40,912 nt of DNA from an uncultured Clostridia bacterium (GCA_944391815.1 CALXUV010000003.1:1-40912); one strand, 5' to 3'; positions 16,603 through 27,071 are shown, counted from the first letter of the stretch. Numbers and translations: made by a program. The notes: a model not told the origin generated them from the letters alone.

Positions 16603-17361
16603 TCAAACTGTTTCAATATCCGTCAGAAGTTCGGGGCCGTTTTCCGTTATCGCCACCGTATTCTCGTAGTGCGCGGATAGTTTTCCGTCTTCCGTCACGA
16701 CTGTCCATTTATCCGCAAGCTCTTTTACCCGGAAGGTTCCGGCGTTTATCATTGGTTCTATTGCCAGCACCATTCCTTCGTACAGTCTTGCTCCTCGTCC
16801 CGCCGTGCCGTAGTTCGGTACTTCGGGGTCTTCGTGAAGATCACGTCCCACTCCGTGTCCGACGTAACGTCTGACCACGGAAAATCCGTTCTCCTCAGCA
16901 TATTTCTGAACCGCCGCGCCTATATCGCCTATACGGTTATCGATCACTGCCTGACCGGCTCCGATGTAAAAGCATTTCCGCGTTACCTCTATGAGTTTTT
17001 CCGCTTCACTGCTTATTCTGCCGACCGGAAATGTTCTTGCGGCGTCGCCGTGGAATCCCTTGTAATACGCACCGACGTCTATCTTTACGATATCGCCCTC
17101 GTGCAGTATCTTTTTTTCCGAAGGTATTCCGTGTATAACCTGTTCGTTTACACTTATGCATGCGCTTGCGGGGAATCCGCCGTATCCGAGGAACGACGGT
17201 TTTGCTCCGCATTTTTCGATATGCTCGCGTACTATTCTGTCAAGCTGTGCAGTGGTTACTCCTTCCCGCACCGCCTGTCCTGCGAGGTAAAGCGCCTGTC
17301 CGGTTATCTGACCGGCTTTTTTCATTACCGCCAAATGTTCTTTACTTTTCAGTTTTATCAT
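16603..17361 (-). CDS. map: Methionine aminopeptidase, type I
   Basis: 252 residues, removes the initiator Met from nascent proteins. All five metal ligands are present: Asp95, Asp106, His169, Glu202 and Glu233, plus substrate His78 (VIHGIPS). No N-terminal zinc-finger extension. It starts 1 bp after the adk stop, so the two are translationally coupled; infA follows after 27 bp. The adk-map-infA order is the normal Firmicutes arrangement. Confidence 0.98.
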   Translation of the reverse strand: MIKLKSKEHLAVMKKAGQITGQALYLAGQAVREGVTTAQLDRIVREHIEKCGAKPSFLGYGGFPASACISVNEQVIHGIPSEKKILHEGDIVKIDVGAYYKGFHGDAARTFPVGRISSEAEKLIEVTRKCFYIGAGQAVIDNRIGDIGAAVQKYAEENGFSVVRRYVGHGVGRDLHEDPEVPNYGTAGRGARLYEGMVLAIEPMINAGTFRVKELADKWTVVTEDGKLSAHYENTVAITENGPELLTDIETV

Positions 17362-17362
17362 A

Positions 17363-18001
17363 TCAGTTGCCTTTTACTGCCCGAAGGGTCAGCTCCGTGG
17401 TATCCGAAACCTTTTCCTGACCTTCTACCGTTCTGAGTTTTCCCCTCTTGCGGTAAAACTCTTCCAGCGGCTGTGTCTGCTCGTGATAAACTTTAAGCCT
17501 TTCCTTTACTACTTCCGGCTTATCGTCTTCTCTTATCTGCACTTCGGTTTTGCAGAGCGGACATACAAGTTTTCCGTCCGCGGTTTCCGGCGGGTTGTAT
17601 TCGACGTGGTAAGTCGCTCCGCAGCCGGGACAGTATCTTCTGCCCGAGGAGCGCCTGACTATCACGTCGTCGGCGACATGTATATTTATCACGACGTCGA
17701 TATCCTCTCCCATATCCTCAAGAGCCTCAGCCTGCGCCACGGTTCTCGGGAAACCGTCGAGAATGTATCCGCCTTCTACCGTTTTCAGTTTTTCTTTTAT
17801 TATTCCGACAACCACATCGTCACTCAGCAGCTGTCCTTTTGCTATAACTTCCTTTGCCGCAATTCCTATGGGAGTTTCGTTTGCGATTGCCTCCCTTATC
17901 ATATTTCCCGTCGATATTGTCGGTATGCCGAGCTTGCTGCTTACCGCAGAAGCCTGAGTACCCTTTCCTGCGCCGGGGGCGCCCAAAAATATTATCTTCA
18001 T
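17363..18001 (-). CDS. adk: Adenylate kinase, long zinc-lid form
   Basis: 212 residues, catalyses ATP + AMP to 2 ADP. P-loop GAPGAGKGT at 7-15, LDGFPRT at 81-87, and a long LID with four zinc-binding cysteines (Cys124, Cys127, Cys147, Cys150), the form usual in Gram-positive bacteria. 21 bp after secY. Confidence 0.98.
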   Translation of the reverse strand: MKIIFLGAPGAGKGTQASAVSSKLGIPTISTGNMIREAIANETPIGIAAKEVIAKGQLLSDDVVVGIIKEKLKTVEGGYILDGFPRTVAQAEALEDMGEDIDVVINIHVADDVIVRRSSGRRYCPGCGATYHVEYNPPETADGKLVCPLCKTEVQIREDDKPEVVKERLKVYHEQTQPLEEFYRKRGKLRTVEGQEKVSDTTELTLRAVKGN

Positions 18002-18022
18002 GGAAATCCTTCTTTCGGTTAA

Positions 18023-19318
18023 TTACTCAAGAAAGCCTTTGTAATGACGCATTGTCATCTGCGCTTCGATTTCTCTTGCTGTTTCAAGAATTACTCCGAC
18101 AACTATCAGCAGTGAAGAGCCTCCGAACGCAAGTGAACCGAGCTGTGTACCGGAGATGATATTGACTATCAGCGGTACGACTGCGATCACACCGAGGAAC
18201 AGAGCGCCGATAAGGGTTATTCTGTTGAGTACACGGGTGATATAGTCGGATGTCGGCTGACCCGGACGAATACCCGGGATGAAGCCTCCGTTCTTCTTTA
18301 AGTTATTCGCGACTTCTATGGGATTGAATGATATCATTATATAGAAGTAAGCAAAGAGAATAATGAATATGAAGAACAGGATGGCATAGAGCCAGGAATT
18401 ATAAGAGAAAATTCCGAAAAATTTATCCCAGAATCCACCATTTTTTATTTTGCTCTGGAAAATAAGCTCTATTGTGCTGGGAATCGCCACTATCGAGTTT
18501 GCGAATATTATCGGCATAACGCCGCTCATATTCAGCTTTATCGGAAGAGTTGTGCTCTGTCCGCCGTACATTTTCCTACCGACTACCTTTTTGGCGTACT
18601 GAACCGGAAGACGGCGTTCGCTGTTGGTTATGAAAACCACGAAAGCCACTGCTGCGAGAGCCGCAAAGCCTACTACTTCAACAACAACGAGGTTCCAGGC
18701 ATCAGACATAGCATACGAAACAAGGCTGACTGCCGAAGCAGCGGCTGTTGCTATGATGTTGGCGAAAAGTATTATTGAAATACCGTTTCCTATGCCCTTT
18801 TCGTTTATCTTTTCAGCAAGCCACATGATAAGTGAAGCGCCTGCCGCATAGCAGAAAACTATTACGAATCCGCCGAATACAGTTTCACCGGTTTCGGTAA
18901 GGAAGCCTGCGCTTGACATGTAGAAATAATATCCGAGAGCTGTGAGGAACGCAAGCGCAACCGTGACAACACGGGTAATCTGAGTTATTTTTTTCTGACC
19001 TTCTTCGCCGCTTTTCGCCATTCTTTCAAGTGGCGGGAGCGCTACGGTCAAAAGCTGCATTACTATTGACGCCGTAATGTAAGGCGATATTGAAAGAGCA
19101 AAAAGCGTTGCCTTTGAGAATGCGTCACCGGAAAGTATATTCAGATACGCAAACAGGTTTCCGCCTGCGAGGGTAAACTGTTCCGCTATTGCCTCGGCGT
19201 CGGTAAACGGCACATGTATTGCCGCTCCTATTCTGTAAAGCAAAAGTATAAACAGCGTGTACAGCATTTTCTGACGCATTTCCGGTATTGACCATGCGTT
19301 TTTAAATGTCTTTAACAC
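18023..19318 (-). CDS. secY: Protein translocase subunit SecY
   Basis: 431 residues, the channel of the general secretion pathway, with ten predicted membrane helices; ALPPLERMAKSGEEGQKK is the first large cytoplasmic loop and GIRPGQPTSDYI a later conserved loop. The start is GTG (19318-19316), which directly follows the rplO stop codon with no spacer; the frame begins LKTFKNAWSIPEMR as expected. Confidence 0.97.
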   Translation of the reverse strand: MLKTFKNAWSIPEMRQKMLYTLFILLLYRIGAAIHVPFTDAEAIAEQFTLAGGNLFAYLNILSGDAFSKATLFALSISPYITASIVMQLLTVALPPLERMAKSGEEGQKKITQITRVVTVALAFLTALGYYFYMSSAGFLTETGETVFGGFVIVFCYAAGASLIMWLAEKINEKGIGNGISIILFANIIATAAASAVSLVSYAMSDAWNLVVVEVVGFAALAAVAFVVFITNSERRLPVQYAKKVVGRKMYGGQSTTLPIKLNMSGVMPIIFANSIVAIPSTIELIFQSKIKNGGFWDKFFGIFSYNSWLYAILFFIFIILFAYFYIMISFNPIEVANNLKKNGGFIPGIRPGQPTSDYITRVLNRITLIGALFLGVIAVVPLIVNIISGTQLGSLAFGGSSLLIVVGVILETAREIEAQMTMRHYKGFLE

Positions 19319-19762
19319 TTACATCACCTCAGCTTTTCCGCCGGCTGCTTCGATTTTGGCTTTAGCAGTTTCAGAAAATACAGCAGCTTTGACTGTTATT
19401 TTCTTGCTGATTTCGCCGTTGCCGAGAACTTTTAAACCGTCGCATGCTTTGCGGATTACGCGGTCGGAGAGCAGCTTGTATACATCTATCGCATCTCCGT
19501 CGCTGTACCTGTCGTTAAGAGTCTGAACATTTACTATTGCATACTGTTTTGCAAATCTGTTGGTAAAGCCTCTCTTCGGAAGTCTTCTGTACAGCGGGTT
19601 CTGTCCGCCTTCGAATCCCGGACGTACTCCGCCGCCTGAACGTGCGTTCTGACCTTTATGGCCTTTTCCTGCGGTTTTTCCGTTGCCCGAGCCGATTCCT
19701 CTTCCCTTGCGAAAACTCTTTGTTACAGAGCCTTCTGCGGGTGAAAGTTCATGGAGCTTCAT
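19319..19762 (-). CDS. rplO: Ribosomal protein L15
   Basis: 147 residues starting [12 protein letters not shown], followed by the Gly/Arg/Lys-rich rRNA-binding segment (about 18-55, [18 protein letters not shown]) and a globular C-terminal half. Late-assembly 50S protein. 43 bp after rpmD; its stop codon abuts the secY GTG. Confidence 0.98.
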   Translation of the reverse strand: MKLHELSPAEGSVTKSFRKGRGIGSGNGKTAGKGHKGQNARSGGGVRPGFEGGQNPLYRRLPKRGFTNRFAKQYAIVNVQTLNDRYSDGDAIDVYKLLSDRVIRKACDGLKVLGNGEISKKITVKAAVFSETAKAKIEAAGGKAEVM

Positions 19763-19805
19763 TTTCTTTCCTCCTTTTTTATCGAGTTAATGAATTGCCG
19801 GTTGC

Positions 19806-19973
19806 TTATTTTTCAACCTTTACCAGGTGCGAAATTACCGCAACCTTTCCCATTACCGACGGACTTTCGTCTATCGTTATACTGTTTCCCGGACGTTTAA
19901 GACCTAAGGACAGTGCTGTTGCTTTCTGTTTCGGCTGTGCGCCTATCAGACTTTTCACAAGCGTTATCTTCAT
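19806..19973 (-). CDS. rpmD: Ribosomal protein L30
   Basis: 55 residues, MKITLVKSLIGAQPKQKATA and ending VISHLVKVEK, typical bacterial L30. Small, but in its normal place between rpsE and rplO, with an AGGAGG-like site upstream (18-bp gap after rpsE). Confidence 0.96.
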   Translation of the reverse strand: MKITLVKSLIGAQPKQKATALSLGLKRPGNSITIDESPSVMGKVAVISHLVKVEK

Positions 19974-19991
19974 TTCTTTTTCCTCCTCAGC

Positions 19992-20492
19992 TTAAAGTTC
20001 TTCGACGTTAAGACCGCGGAGCTGGGCTACCTCTTCGGCTGTACGGAGAGCTTTCAGTCCTTCGAATGTTGCCTTTACGACGTTCGTCACATTGCTTGAA
20101 CGCAGGCACTTTGTTCTTATGTTCTTGATGCCCGCCATCTCAATTACCGCACGGACTGCTCCGCCGGCGATTATTCCGGTTCCTTCCGGTGCCGGTTTAA
20201 GAAGAACTTTTCCTGCTCCGAACACACCGGTTATCTCGTGAGGTATTGTTGTTCCGGAAGTTGAAACCGTTATCATGTTTTTCTTTGCGTCTTCGATTGC
20301 TTTACGCATAGCTTCCGGGATCTCCGCTGCTTTTCCGAGTCCGTATCCTACGTGGCCGTTTCCGTCACCGACTATCATAAGCGCAGTGAAACGCATTATA
20401 CGTCCGCCTTTTACGGTTTTTGATACTCTGTTTACAGCTACGTTTACTTCCTTTAAGTCCAAAGTCGACGCATCTATTCTTTCTTTTATCAT
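19992..20492 (-). CDS. rpsE: Ribosomal protein S5
   Basis: 166 residues, involved in translational accuracy and mRNA entry. KH-like N-terminal domain ([23 protein letters not shown] region) and ribosomal S5 C-terminal domain. ATG 20492 is chosen: AGGAGG is 8 nt upstream and the gene then follows rplR by 13 bp. A longer frame from 20555 would overlap rplR by 50 bp and adds residues unlike S5. Confidence 0.97.
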   Translation of the reverse strand: MIKERIDASTLDLKEVNVAVNRVSKTVKGGRIMRFTALMIVGDGNGHVGYGLGKAAEIPEAMRKAIEDAKKNMITVSTSGTTIPHEITGVFGAGKVLLKPAPEGTGIIAGGAVRAVIEMAGIKNIRTKCLRSSNVTNVVKATFEGLKALRTAEEVAQLRGLNVEEL

Positions 20493-20505
20493 TTCCTGCT
20501 CCTCC

Positions 20506-20865
20506 TCAGAACTTAAGTCCGCCCTCATGGGCGCCTTCGGCGAGCTCCTGTACACGTCCGTGATACAGATATCCGCCTCTGTCGAATACTACTTCTTCTA
20601 TTCCTTTTGCCAGCGCTCTTTCCGCTACGGTTTTTCCTATCTTTCTTGCGGCTTCTTTATTTCCGCCGTATTCGGTGAAATCCTTTTCGGTTGTGGTAGC
20701 GCTTACCAGTGTCACGCCTTGTTCGTCATCTATTATCTGTGCCGTTATATTTGCATTGGAACGGTAAACACAGAGACGGGGACGCATAGCTGTTCCGGAT
20801 ATTTTGGCTCTGACGCGTTTATGTCTTTGCAGTCTTGCTTTATTTGTATCCTTTTTTGTTATCAT
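20506..20865 (-). CDS. rplR: Ribosomal protein L18
   Basis: 119 residues, binds 5S rRNA. Basic N-terminus, then [18 protein letters not shown] and the C-terminal [26 protein letters not shown], as in all bacterial L18. 17 bp after rplF. Confidence 0.98.
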   Translation of the reverse strand: MITKKDTNKARLQRHKRVRAKISGTAMRPRLCVYRSNANITAQIIDDEQGVTLVSATTTEKDFTEYGGNKEAARKIGKTVAERALAKGIEEVVFDRGGYLYHGRVQELAEGAHEGGLKF

Positions 20866-20882
20866 CTGCTTACCCTCCTGTA

Positions 20883-21422
20883 TTATTTGCCGGCTTTTCC
20901 GGACTTACGGCGTATACGCTCGTCTGCGTACTTGACACCCTTGCCGAGGTACGGTTCCGGAGGTCTCTTTCCTCTTACCTGTGCCGCTACTTCGCCTACG
21001 GTCTGTTTATCTACGCCTTTGACTATTACTATGTTCGGCTGCGGTGCTTCGAACGTTATACCGTTGCCGTCCTCGAATATTACCGGATGTGAATGTCCGA
21101 GAGTCAGTGTAAGGGTTTTACCCGATTTTGCCGCTCTGTATCCTACTCCGACTATTTCGAGCTGTTTTGAAAAGCCTTCGGTTACTCCCTTTACCATATT
21201 GGCAAGAAGTGTACGGGTAAGACCGTGAAGCGATTTGTTCTCCGCTTCGTCATCCGGTCTTTCTACTGTCATTACAGCTCCGTCGACTTTTATTATCATG
21301 TTTTTGTGCAGCTTCTGTGTTGCCGTTCCCTTAGGTCCTTTTACGGTTACGAGATTTTCCGCCTCGACTTTTACGTCTACGCCCGCGGGGATAGCAATCG
21401 GCTGTTTTCCGATTCTTGACAT
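20883..21422 (-). CDS. rplF: Ribosomal protein L6
   Basis: 179 residues with two L6 repeats; [15 protein letters not shown] start and the conserved [18 protein letters not shown] near the end, which lies near the factor-binding site of the 50S. 16 bp after rpsH. Confidence 0.98.
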   Translation of the reverse strand: MSRIGKQPIAIPAGVDVKVEAENLVTVKGPKGTATQKLHKNMIIKVDGAVMTVERPDDEAENKSLHGLTRTLLANMVKGVTEGFSKQLEIVGVGYRAAKSGKTLTLTLGHSHPVIFEDGNGITFEAPQPNIVIVKGVDKQTVGEVAAQVRGKRPPEPYLGKGVKYADERIRRKSGKAGK

Positions 21423-21438
21423 TTCTTTATCCTCCCGT

Positions 21439-21834
21439 TTACCATACGAAGGCGAGAACTTCGCCGCCTATATTTTCTTTTCTCGCTTTCTTATCTGTCA
21501 TTATTCCTTTGGAAGTTGACACGATAGCGATTCCGAGTCCGTTCATTACCTTAGGCATATCCTCGCAGCCGGCATATATTCTGAGTCCCGGTTTGGATAC
21601 TCTTTTCAGTCCGGTTATTGCTTTCTGTTTGCCTACGTATTTCAGGGTTACTTTGATTATTCCCTGTTTGTTATCGTCAATTATCTGATAACCTTTTATA
21701 TATCCCTCGTTAACGAGAATATCAGCTATTGCCTTCTTCATGTTCGACGCGGGGATTTCCACCGATTCGTGCTTTGCATCATTTGCGTTTCTGATGCGTG
21801 TCAGCATATCGGCGATTACATCTGACATTTGCAT
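21439..21834 (-). CDS. rpsH: Ribosomal protein S8
   Basis: 131 residues, binds the central domain of 16S r[19 protein letters not shown]-terminus and the [14 protein letters not shown] motif near the C-terminus. ATG 21834 has GGAGG 8 nt upstream; Met3 (21828) is possible but further from it. In Firmicutes, as in E. coli, S8 may feed back on this part of the operon; no site identified. Confidence 0.97.
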   Translation of the reverse strand: MQMSDVIADMLTRIRNANDAKHESVEIPASNMKKAIADILVNEGYIKGYQIIDDNKQGIIKVTLKYVGKQKAITGLKRVSKPGLRIYAGCEDMPKVMNGLGIAIVSTSKGIMTDKKARKENIGGEVLAFVW

Positions 21835-21871
21835 TATTTAATCCTCCCTTTCTGTCCTTATTTCTTCCGGC

Positions 21872-22057
21872 TCACCATGACGCTTTGCGTACGCCCGGGA
21901 TCTCGCCCTTGTGGGCGCGTTCACGGAAGCAAATACGGCAGATGCCGAACTTGCGGAGATATCCGTGCGGTCTTCCGCAGATCTTGCACCGATTGTATTC
22001 TCTTGTCGAAAACTTCTGAGGTCTTTGCTGCTTTACTTTCATTGACATCTTAGCCAT
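21872..22057 (-). CDS. rpsZ: Ribosomal protein S14, zinc-binding type Z
   Basis: 61 residues, short S14 with Cys24, Cys27, Cys40 and Cys43 forming a zinc site; the long zinc-free form (rpsN, ~89 residues) is not in the window. C-terminal [11 protein letters not shown] is diagnostic. 14 bp after rplE. Confidence 0.97.
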   Translation of the reverse strand: MAKMSMKVKQQRPQKFSTREYNRCKICGRPHGYLRKFGICRICFRERAHKGEIPGVRKASW

Positions 22058-22071
22058 TGCAATCTACCTCC

Positions 22072-22614
22072 TTATCTGGCAAACGGCGCGCCCATCAGAG
22101 TCAGCAGTTCTTTTGCTTCCTCGTCTGTCTTTGCCGTTGTCACGAATGCTATATCCATTCCGCGTACGCGGTCGACTTTTTCATATTCTATTTCCGGGAA
22201 TATAAGCTGTTCTTTAAGTCCCAGCGAATAGTTTCCTCTGCCGTCGAAAGCATTGGGGTTTATTCCCTTGAAGTCTCTTACTCTCGGAAGCGCTACGCTG
22301 AAGAGTCTGTCCATAAACTCATACATCTTCTCGCCTCTGAGCGTTACTTTTCCGCCGATTGCCATTCCGGCTCTCAGTTTGAAGTTTGCCACCGACTTCT
22401 TTGCTTTGGTTACGACTGCTTTCTGACCGGTTATTGCGGTGAGGTCTCCGACTATCGCTTCCATTGCTTTGGCGTTGTCTCTTTCTTCTCCGCCCGTTCC
22501 GACGTTGATAACTACTTTTTCGATTTTCGGTATCTGCATCGGGCTCTTATATGCGAATTTCTTCATAAGCGCGGGCGCGACTTCGTTTACATATAAATCT
22601 CTTAACCTTGACAT
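22072..22614 (-). CDS. rplE: Ribosomal protein L5
   Basis: 180 residues, binds 5S rRNA and contacts S13 and P-site tRNA. Contains [14 protein letters not shown] and [21 protein letters not shown], typical L5 motifs. 12 bp after rplX. Confidence 0.98.
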   Translation of the reverse strand: MSRLRDLYVNEVAPALMKKFAYKSPMQIPKIEKVVINVGTGGEERDNAKAMEAIVGDLTAITGQKAVVTKAKKSVANFKLRAGMAIGGKVTLRGEKMYEFMDRLFSVALPRVRDFKGINPNAFDGRGNYSLGLKEQLIFPEIEYEKVDRVRGMDIAFVTTAKTDEEAKELLTLMGAPFAR

Positions 22615-22626
22615 CGTCTGCCCTCC

Positions 22627-22956
22627 TTATATCTTCTCTCCGCATTTGGCGCAAACTCTTACCTTTGTGCCGTCCGCTTCGATTTTCATTTTGCTTCTTA
22701 CGCCCTTCTTGCATTTGTCGCAGTAAAGCGCAACTTTGTCCGCATAGATTGCTCCTTCGACGGTAAGTATTCCGCCGCTTTCGCCCTGCTTACGCGGTTT
22801 TACGTGTTTCTTTACAAGGTTTACACCTTTTACTATTACTTTTCTTTCTTTCGGTGATACTTCAAGTACTTCACCTATCTCACCCTTGAGATGGCGCTGT
22901 TTGTCTCCGGAAAGTACTATTACGGTGTCACCCTTCTTTACATGAAGTGTATTCAT
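22627..22956 (-). CDS. rplX: Ribosomal protein L24 with C-terminal CxxC pairs
   Basis: 109 residues, an early 50S assembly initiator. KOW fold at the N-terminus (MNTLHVKKGDTVIVLSGDK). The C-terminal third has Cys79, Cys82, Cys102 and Cys105, likely a zinc knuckle, which is absent from E. coli L24 but seen in a number of Gram-positive L24 proteins. 14 bp after rplN. Confidence 0.97.
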   Translation of the reverse strand: MNTLHVKKGDTVIVLSGDKQRHLKGEIGEVLEVSPKERKVIVKGVNLVKKHVKPRKQGESGGILTVEGAIYADKVALYCDKCKKGVRSKMKIEADGTKVRVCAKCGEKI

Positions 22957-22970
22957 CTGTGCGTACCTCC

Positions 22971-23339
22971 TTACAGAACTTCGGGAGCAAGCGAAAGGAT
23001 TTTTGTGAAATCTTTTTCTCTGAGCTCTCTTGCCACAGGGCCGAATATACGGGTTCCTCTGGGTGTTTTATCTTCTTTTATTATCACGGCTGCGTTCTCG
23101 TCGAATTTGATATACGAGCCGTCGGCGCGTCTCACTCCGCGTACGGATCTTACGATGACTGCTTTTACAACATCGCCTTTTTTCACCGTTCCGCCGGGTG
23201 TCGCTTTCTTTACACAGGCTACGACGATATCGCCTATATTTCCGTACCGTCTGTCTGTACCGCCGAGTACACGGATGCACATAAGTTCTTTTGCTCCGGT
23301 ATTATCGGCAACTTTCATATACGACTGCTGCTGTAACAC
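22971..23339 (-). CDS. rplN: Ribosomal protein L14
   Basis: 122 residues, next to L19 at the subunit interface. The start is GTG (23339-23337) giving (M)[17 protein letters not shown], in register with normal L14; Met8 would cut the conserved N-terminus. AGGAGG lies 10 nt upstream. Follows rpsQ by 55 bp. Confidence 0.97.
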   Translation of the reverse strand: MLQQQSYMKVADNTGAKELMCIRVLGGTDRRYGNIGDIVVACVKKATPGGTVKKGDVVKAVIVRSVRGVRRADGSYIKFDENAAVIIKEDKTPRGTRIFGPVARELREKDFTKILSLAPEVL

Positions 23340-23394
23340 TTCGCGGTTACCTCCTCAATTTTACACGCTCTTTGACGTATTTTAGCTTGTTTGA

Positions 23395-23652
23395 TTATTT
23401 TGCTTTCTCGATTATTTCCACCAGACGCCATCTCTTGGTCTTTGACAGCGGTCTTGTTTCCATTATCATTACCTTATCGTCCACACCCGCTTCATTTTTC
23501 TCGTCATGAACGTGTACTTTGAGTGTACGGTGCATAACTTTTCCGTATTTCGGATGTTTTACGCTGTCTTCTATTGCCACTACGACGGTTTTTTCCATCT
23601 TGGAGCTTATAACGCGTCCGACTCTGGTTTTTCTGAGATTTCTTTCTTCCAT
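23395..23652 (-). CDS. rpsQ: Ribosomal protein S17
   Basis: 85 residues, OB-fold 16S-binding protein: [19 protein letters not shown] and the C-terminal [16 protein letters not shown] are typical. 20 bp after rpmC. Confidence 0.98.
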   Translation of the reverse strand: MEERNLRKTRVGRVISSKMEKTVVVAIEDSVKHPKYGKVMHRTLKVHVHDEKNEAGVDDKVMIMETRPLSKTKRWRLVEIIEKAK

Positions 23653-23672
23653 CTTCTTATTCCTCCTTCGCC

Positions 23673-23864
23673 TTACGCATTCTTACTTTCGTTGATAACC
23701 GTAAGCACTCTCGCTATGTCGCGTTTTACTTCGGTTATTTTGTGGGGGTTATCCAGCTGATTTATCGCAAGCTGGAAACGCAGGTGGAAAAGCTCGTCTT
23801 TAAGCTCTGTCAGTTTTGTCTGCAGATCTTCTTTTGACATTTTTCTGATTTCTGCTGCTTTCAT
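23673..23864 (-). CDS. rpmC: Ribosomal protein L29
   Basis: 63 residues, two-helix protein at the tunnel exit: [23 protein letters not shown] and [16 protein letters not shown]. 3 bp after rplP, with GAGGAGGAG across the rplP stop as its ribosome binding site. Confidence 0.97.
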   Translation of the reverse strand: MKAAEIRKMSKEDLQTKLTELKDELFHLRFQLAINQLDNPHKITEVKRDIARVLTVINESKNA

Positions 23865-23867
23865 TGC

Positions 23868-24293
23868 TTACTCCTCCTCCGCTGTTTTCTGCTTTGCTAT
23901 GAATTTGCACTTTATCGGAAGTTTGTGCATTGCAAGTCTCAGCGCTTCCTTTGCGGTTTCTTCCGTTACTCCGTTCATCTCGAACAGTATTCTTCCCGGT
24001 TTTACTACTGCTACCCAGTGGTCAACCGATCCTTTACCGGATCCCATACGGGTTTCGGCGGGTTTCTCGGTTATCGGCTTATCCGGGAATATCTTTATCC
24101 AGACCTGTCCGCCACGGCGGATGTATCTGGTCATCGCTATACGGGCTGCCTCTATCTGGTTGCTCGTTATCCATGCGGGTTCAAGCGCTACAAGTCCGTA
24201 ATCGCCGTATGCCAGCGTATTACCTCTCATCGCTTTTCCCTTCAGTCTTCCGCGATGTACTTTTCTGTATTTTGTTCTCTTTGGCATTAACAT
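23868..24293 (-). CDS. rplP: Ribosomal protein L16
   Basis: 141 residues, near the A site and peptidyl-transferase centre: [39 protein letters not shown] and [15 protein letters not shown] are diagnostic. Start ATG 24293, 4 bp after the rpsC stop, AGGAGGG 8 nt upstream. Confidence 0.98.
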   Translation of the reverse strand: MLMPKRTKYRKVHRGRLKGKAMRGNTLAYGDYGLVALEPAWITSNQIEAARIAMTRYIRRGGQVWIKIFPDKPITEKPAETRMGSGKGSVDHWVAVVKPGRILFEMNGVTEETAKEALRLAMHKLPIKCKFIAKQKTAEEE

Positions 24294-24297
24294 GATT

Positions 24298-25164
24298 TCA
24301 GCCCTCCTTCTTCTGTGTTACGGGAGCGGCGCGTCTGCCGTCTGTGCTGAATCTCGGCTTGTCGTTTCTGTCGAATCTGCGGCCCTGGCCGTTTCTTCCG
24401 TCTCCGCTTCTTCTGTCGCCTCTTCCGTCACCTCTGCCGTCTCTTCTGCCGTCTCTGCGATCGCCTCTTCTGTCGTTTCTGCGATCCTTTCTCTCGGCAC
24501 TTTCAAGCGATCTCTTGGGACCGTTTCCGGCTGCGAGGACTTCGCCTTTGTATATCCATACTTTGACGCCGATCTTTCCGTAGGTGGTATTTGCCTCCCA
24601 GAAACCGTAATCGATATCCGCTCTTATTGTCTGAAGCGGAATGGTTCCCTCGTGGTAGTGTTCGGTTCTGGCTATTTCGGCTCCTGCAAGTCTTCCTGCG
24701 CAGGAGATCTTTATTCCTTTTGCACCGAGATGCATGGCTCTTGAAATTGCCATTTTCATTGCGCGGCGGAATGCTATTCTGCCTTCGAGCTTTGCGGCTA
24801 CGTTTTCTGCTACCAGCTGTGCGTTCAGATCCGGGCTCTTTACTTCAACCACGTTTATGAACACTGCTTTTTCGCCGCCGACCATCTTTTCGATCTGAGC
24901 TTTGAGCTTTTCGATTTCCTGTCCGCCCTGTCCGATTATGATTCCGGGCTTTGCGCAGTGAATGAATATTCTGATTCTTGCGCTGTCGCGTTCGATTTCA
25001 ATCTTCGGAACGCCTGCAGCCTGAAGCTTTTCTTTCAGGAATTTTCTGATCTTATAGTCGGATACCAGTGTGTCGCCGAAGCTTTCGTCTTTTTCGAACC
25101 ATCTGGAATCCCAGTCTTTTATGACGCCTACACGAAGGCCGTGAGGATTAACTTTCTGACCCAT
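24298..25164 (-). CDS. rpsC: Ribosomal protein S3 with Arg/Asp/Gly tail
   Basis: 288 residues, at the mRNA entry site and part of the ribosomal helicase. KH domain GIIIGQGG at 74-81, C-terminal S3 domain ending near 220. Residues 221-288 form a tail of repeated R-R, D-R, G-R and D-G-R steps, absent from standard S3 (usually 205-240 residues). The tail is encoded by imperfect short repeats at 24301-24490. It is likely disordered and RNA-binding (inference). 17 bp after rplV. Confidence 0.97.
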   Translation of the reverse strand: MGQKVNPHGLRVGVIKDWDSRWFEKDESFGDTLVSDYKIRKFLKEKLQAAGVPKIEIERDSARIRIFIHCAKPGIIIGQGGQEIEKLKAQIEKMVGGEKAVFINVVEVKSPDLNAQLVAENVAAKLEGRIAFRRAMKMAISRAMHLGAKGIKISCAGRLAGAEIARTEHYHEGTIPLQTIRADIDYGFWEANTTYGKIGVKVWIYKGEVLAAGNGPKRSLESAERKDRRNDRRGDRRDGRRDGRGDGRGDRRSGDGRNGQGRRFDRNDKPRFSTDGRRAAPVTQKKEG

Positions 25165-25181
25165 TCTTTTAGCCTCCTTAA

Positions 25182-25556
25182 TTACTCTGCAGCCACTGCC
25201 GCACTGCCGCTTGTTCTTTCCTTTACGGCAATGGTCACATGGCTTGTTCTCTTTAATATGCGATTGGCGCTGCCCTTTGCTCTCGGCATCATTCTCTTAA
25301 GTGTCGGACCGGGACAGACGTAGCATTCGGATACATAGAGCTTATCCGTATCGAGCTGTTTGTTGTGTTCGGCGTTTGCCACGGCGCTCTTCAGTAATTT
25401 TATCAGGTATTCCGATGCTGATTTGGGTGTATTCTTAAGAATTGCCATCGCGACGTTGACGTCTTTTCCTCTGATAAGGTCGAGAACTATCTGTACTTTG
25501 CGCGGTGAAATTCTTGCGTATTTCAGTATTGCTTTTACTTCTGTATTACCTTCCAT
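25182..25556 (-). CDS. rplV: Ribosomal protein L22
   Basis: 124 residues, lines the peptide exit tunnel with its long hairpin. [22 protein letters not shown] and the [24 protein letters not shown] stretch are typical; the C-terminus ends in an alanine-rich 13-residue tail. 69 bp after rpsS, a longer gap than most in the operon. Confidence 0.98.
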   Translation of the reverse strand: MEGNTEVKAILKYARISPRKVQIVLDLIRGKDVNVAMAILKNTPKSASEYLIKLLKSAVANAEHNKQLDTDKLYVSECYVCPGPTLKRMMPRAKGSANRILKRTSHVTIAVKERTSGSAAVAAE

Positions 25557-25625
25557 TCAGGTATGCCTCCTTCCGGGACGTTTCAACGCTCCGTATTTTT
25601 CTTTCTGCGAGGTTTTACCGCGCTA

Positions 25626-25907
25626 TTATTTTCCGTTGTTCGATGTCTTTGATCCGGCGTGACCTTTAAAGGTACGGGTAGGGGCGAACTCTCCGAGTTT
25701 ATGTCCTACCATATCCTCCGTCACATATACCGGAACGTGTTTTCTTCCGTCATGCACCGCTATCGTATGACCGACAAACTCCGGGAAAATGGTGGAGGCT
25801 CTTGACCAGGTCTTTATGACCTTCTTGTCTTTGGTCTCGTTCATTGCCACTATTCTGTTGTACAGTTTTACTTCAACGAACGGACTTTTCTTGCAACTTC
25901 TGCTCAT
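25626..25907 (-). CDS. rpsS: Ribosomal protein S19
   Basis: 93 residues in the 30S head: [39 protein letters not shown] and [16 protein letters not shown]. Full length; 18 bp after rplB. Confidence 0.98.
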   Translation of the reverse strand: MSRSCKKSPFVEVKLYNRIVAMNETKDKKVIKTWSRASTIFPEFVGHTIAVHDGRKHVPVYVTEDMVGHKLGEFAPTRTFKGHAGSKTSNNGK

Positions 25908-25925
25908 TAACCTTGTCCTCCTGTA

Positions 25926-26759
25926 TTATTTGTCGTGACGACTCTTCACGATGAATTTGTTTGTTCTTGCCTTCTTGTTTCTCGTCTTATAGCCGAGTGC
26001 CGGTTTACCCCACGGTGTTACAGGCGACGGACGTCCGACAGGGGACTTTCCTTCTCCTCCTCCGTGCGGGTGGTCACACGGGTTCATTACAGATCCGCGT
26101 ACCGTAGGTCTTATGCCCAGATGACGGGTTTTTCCCGCTTTTCCGAGTTTTACCGACTCATGCTCTGCATTGGACACCGTTCCGATTGTCGCCATGCAGT
26201 CAGGTCTGACTATTCTTACTTCTCCGGAGGGAAGTCTTATCTGAGCCTGGCCGTTTTCTTTTGCCATAAGCTGTGCGCTTGAACCTGCAGAACGTACCAG
26301 CTGTCCGCCCTTTCCGGGGTAAAGCTCTATATTATAAATGAAGGTACCTACCGGTATGGAAGATATCGGGAGGGTGTTACCCGCTTTGATATCCGCATCG
26401 GCTCCGGTGTAGACTGTATCGCCGTCGGTCAGTCCTGCGGGAGCGATGATGTACTTTCTCTCGCCGTCGGTCTGTTCGATAAGTGCGATATATGCCGTTC
26501 TGTTCGGATCGTATTCTATTCCGATTACTTTTGCGCTTGTGCTTTCGTTTGTACGGCAGAAGTCGATTATTCTGTACTTTTTCTTGTTTCCGCCGCCCTG
26601 ATGACGGACTGTTATACGTCCGTAGCTGTTACGTCCCGAATTTTTCTTAAGCTTTGTAAGAAGTTTTTTCTCGGGAGTGAATTTGGTTACCTCTTCGAAG
26701 GAGGGAACAGCCATATGTCTCCTTGCGGGTGACGTAGGACTAAATTTCTTTGTTGCCAT
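25926..26759 (-). CDS. rplB: Ribosomal protein L2
   Basis: 277 residues, needed for subunit joining and peptidyl transfer. The conserved [17 protein letters not shown] segment with the essential His is intact, followed by [21 protein letters not shown]. 18 bp after rplW. Confidence 0.98.
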   Translation of the reverse strand: MATKKFSPTSPARRHMAVPSFEEVTKFTPEKKLLTKLKKNSGRNSYGRITVRHQGGGNKKKYRIIDFCRTNESTSAKVIGIEYDPNRTAYIALIEQTDGERKYIIAPAGLTDGDTVYTGADADIKAGNTLPISSIPVGTFIYNIELYPGKGGQLVRSAGSSAQLMAKENGQAQIRLPSGEVRIVRPDCMATIGTVSNAEHESVKLGKAGKTRHLGIRPTVRGSVMNPCDHPHGGGEGKSPVGRPSPVTPWGKPALGYKTRNKKARTNKFIVKSRHDK

Positions 26760-26777
26760 TTCCGATTCCTCCCCTTA

Positions 26778-27071
26778 TTATCTCATGCCGTCGAAGAATT
26801 CGATTGTATCCGAATCCTCTGTCAGCTGTACGATTGCTTTCTTCCAATCAGAGGTGTAACCGCTGTGCACGCCGAGGCGTTTCGGTTTCTTCTTCATGGT
26901 TATCGTATTTACGTATGCGACTTTGACTTTGAACATTTTCTCTACCGCTTCGGCTATTTCCGGTTTAGTTGCGGACTTCATTACCTCGAAAACGTATTTT
27001 TTGTTTTCGGTCATGTCCATACTTGCTTCGGTTATAAGCGGTCTTCTTATTATATCGTAGATTGTTTTCAT
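26778..27071 (-). CDS. rplW: Ribosomal protein L23
   Basis: 97 residues, docking site for SRP and trigger factor at the exit tunnel: IYDIIRRPLITEASMDM and FKVKVAYVNTITMKKKPKR. Its ATG overlaps the rplD stop (ATGA, 27071-27068), implying translational coupling. Confidence 0.98.
   Translation of the reverse strand: MKTIYDIIRRPLITEASMDMTENKKYVFEVMKSATKPEIAEAVEKMFKVKVAYVNTITMKKKPKRLGVHSGYTSDWKKAIVQLTEDSDTIEFFDGMR

Noticed and set aside
20493-20555. Longer rpsE start at 20555
   Set aside because: It would overlap rplR by 50 bp and adds residues unlike S5; AGGAGG lies just before ATG 20492.
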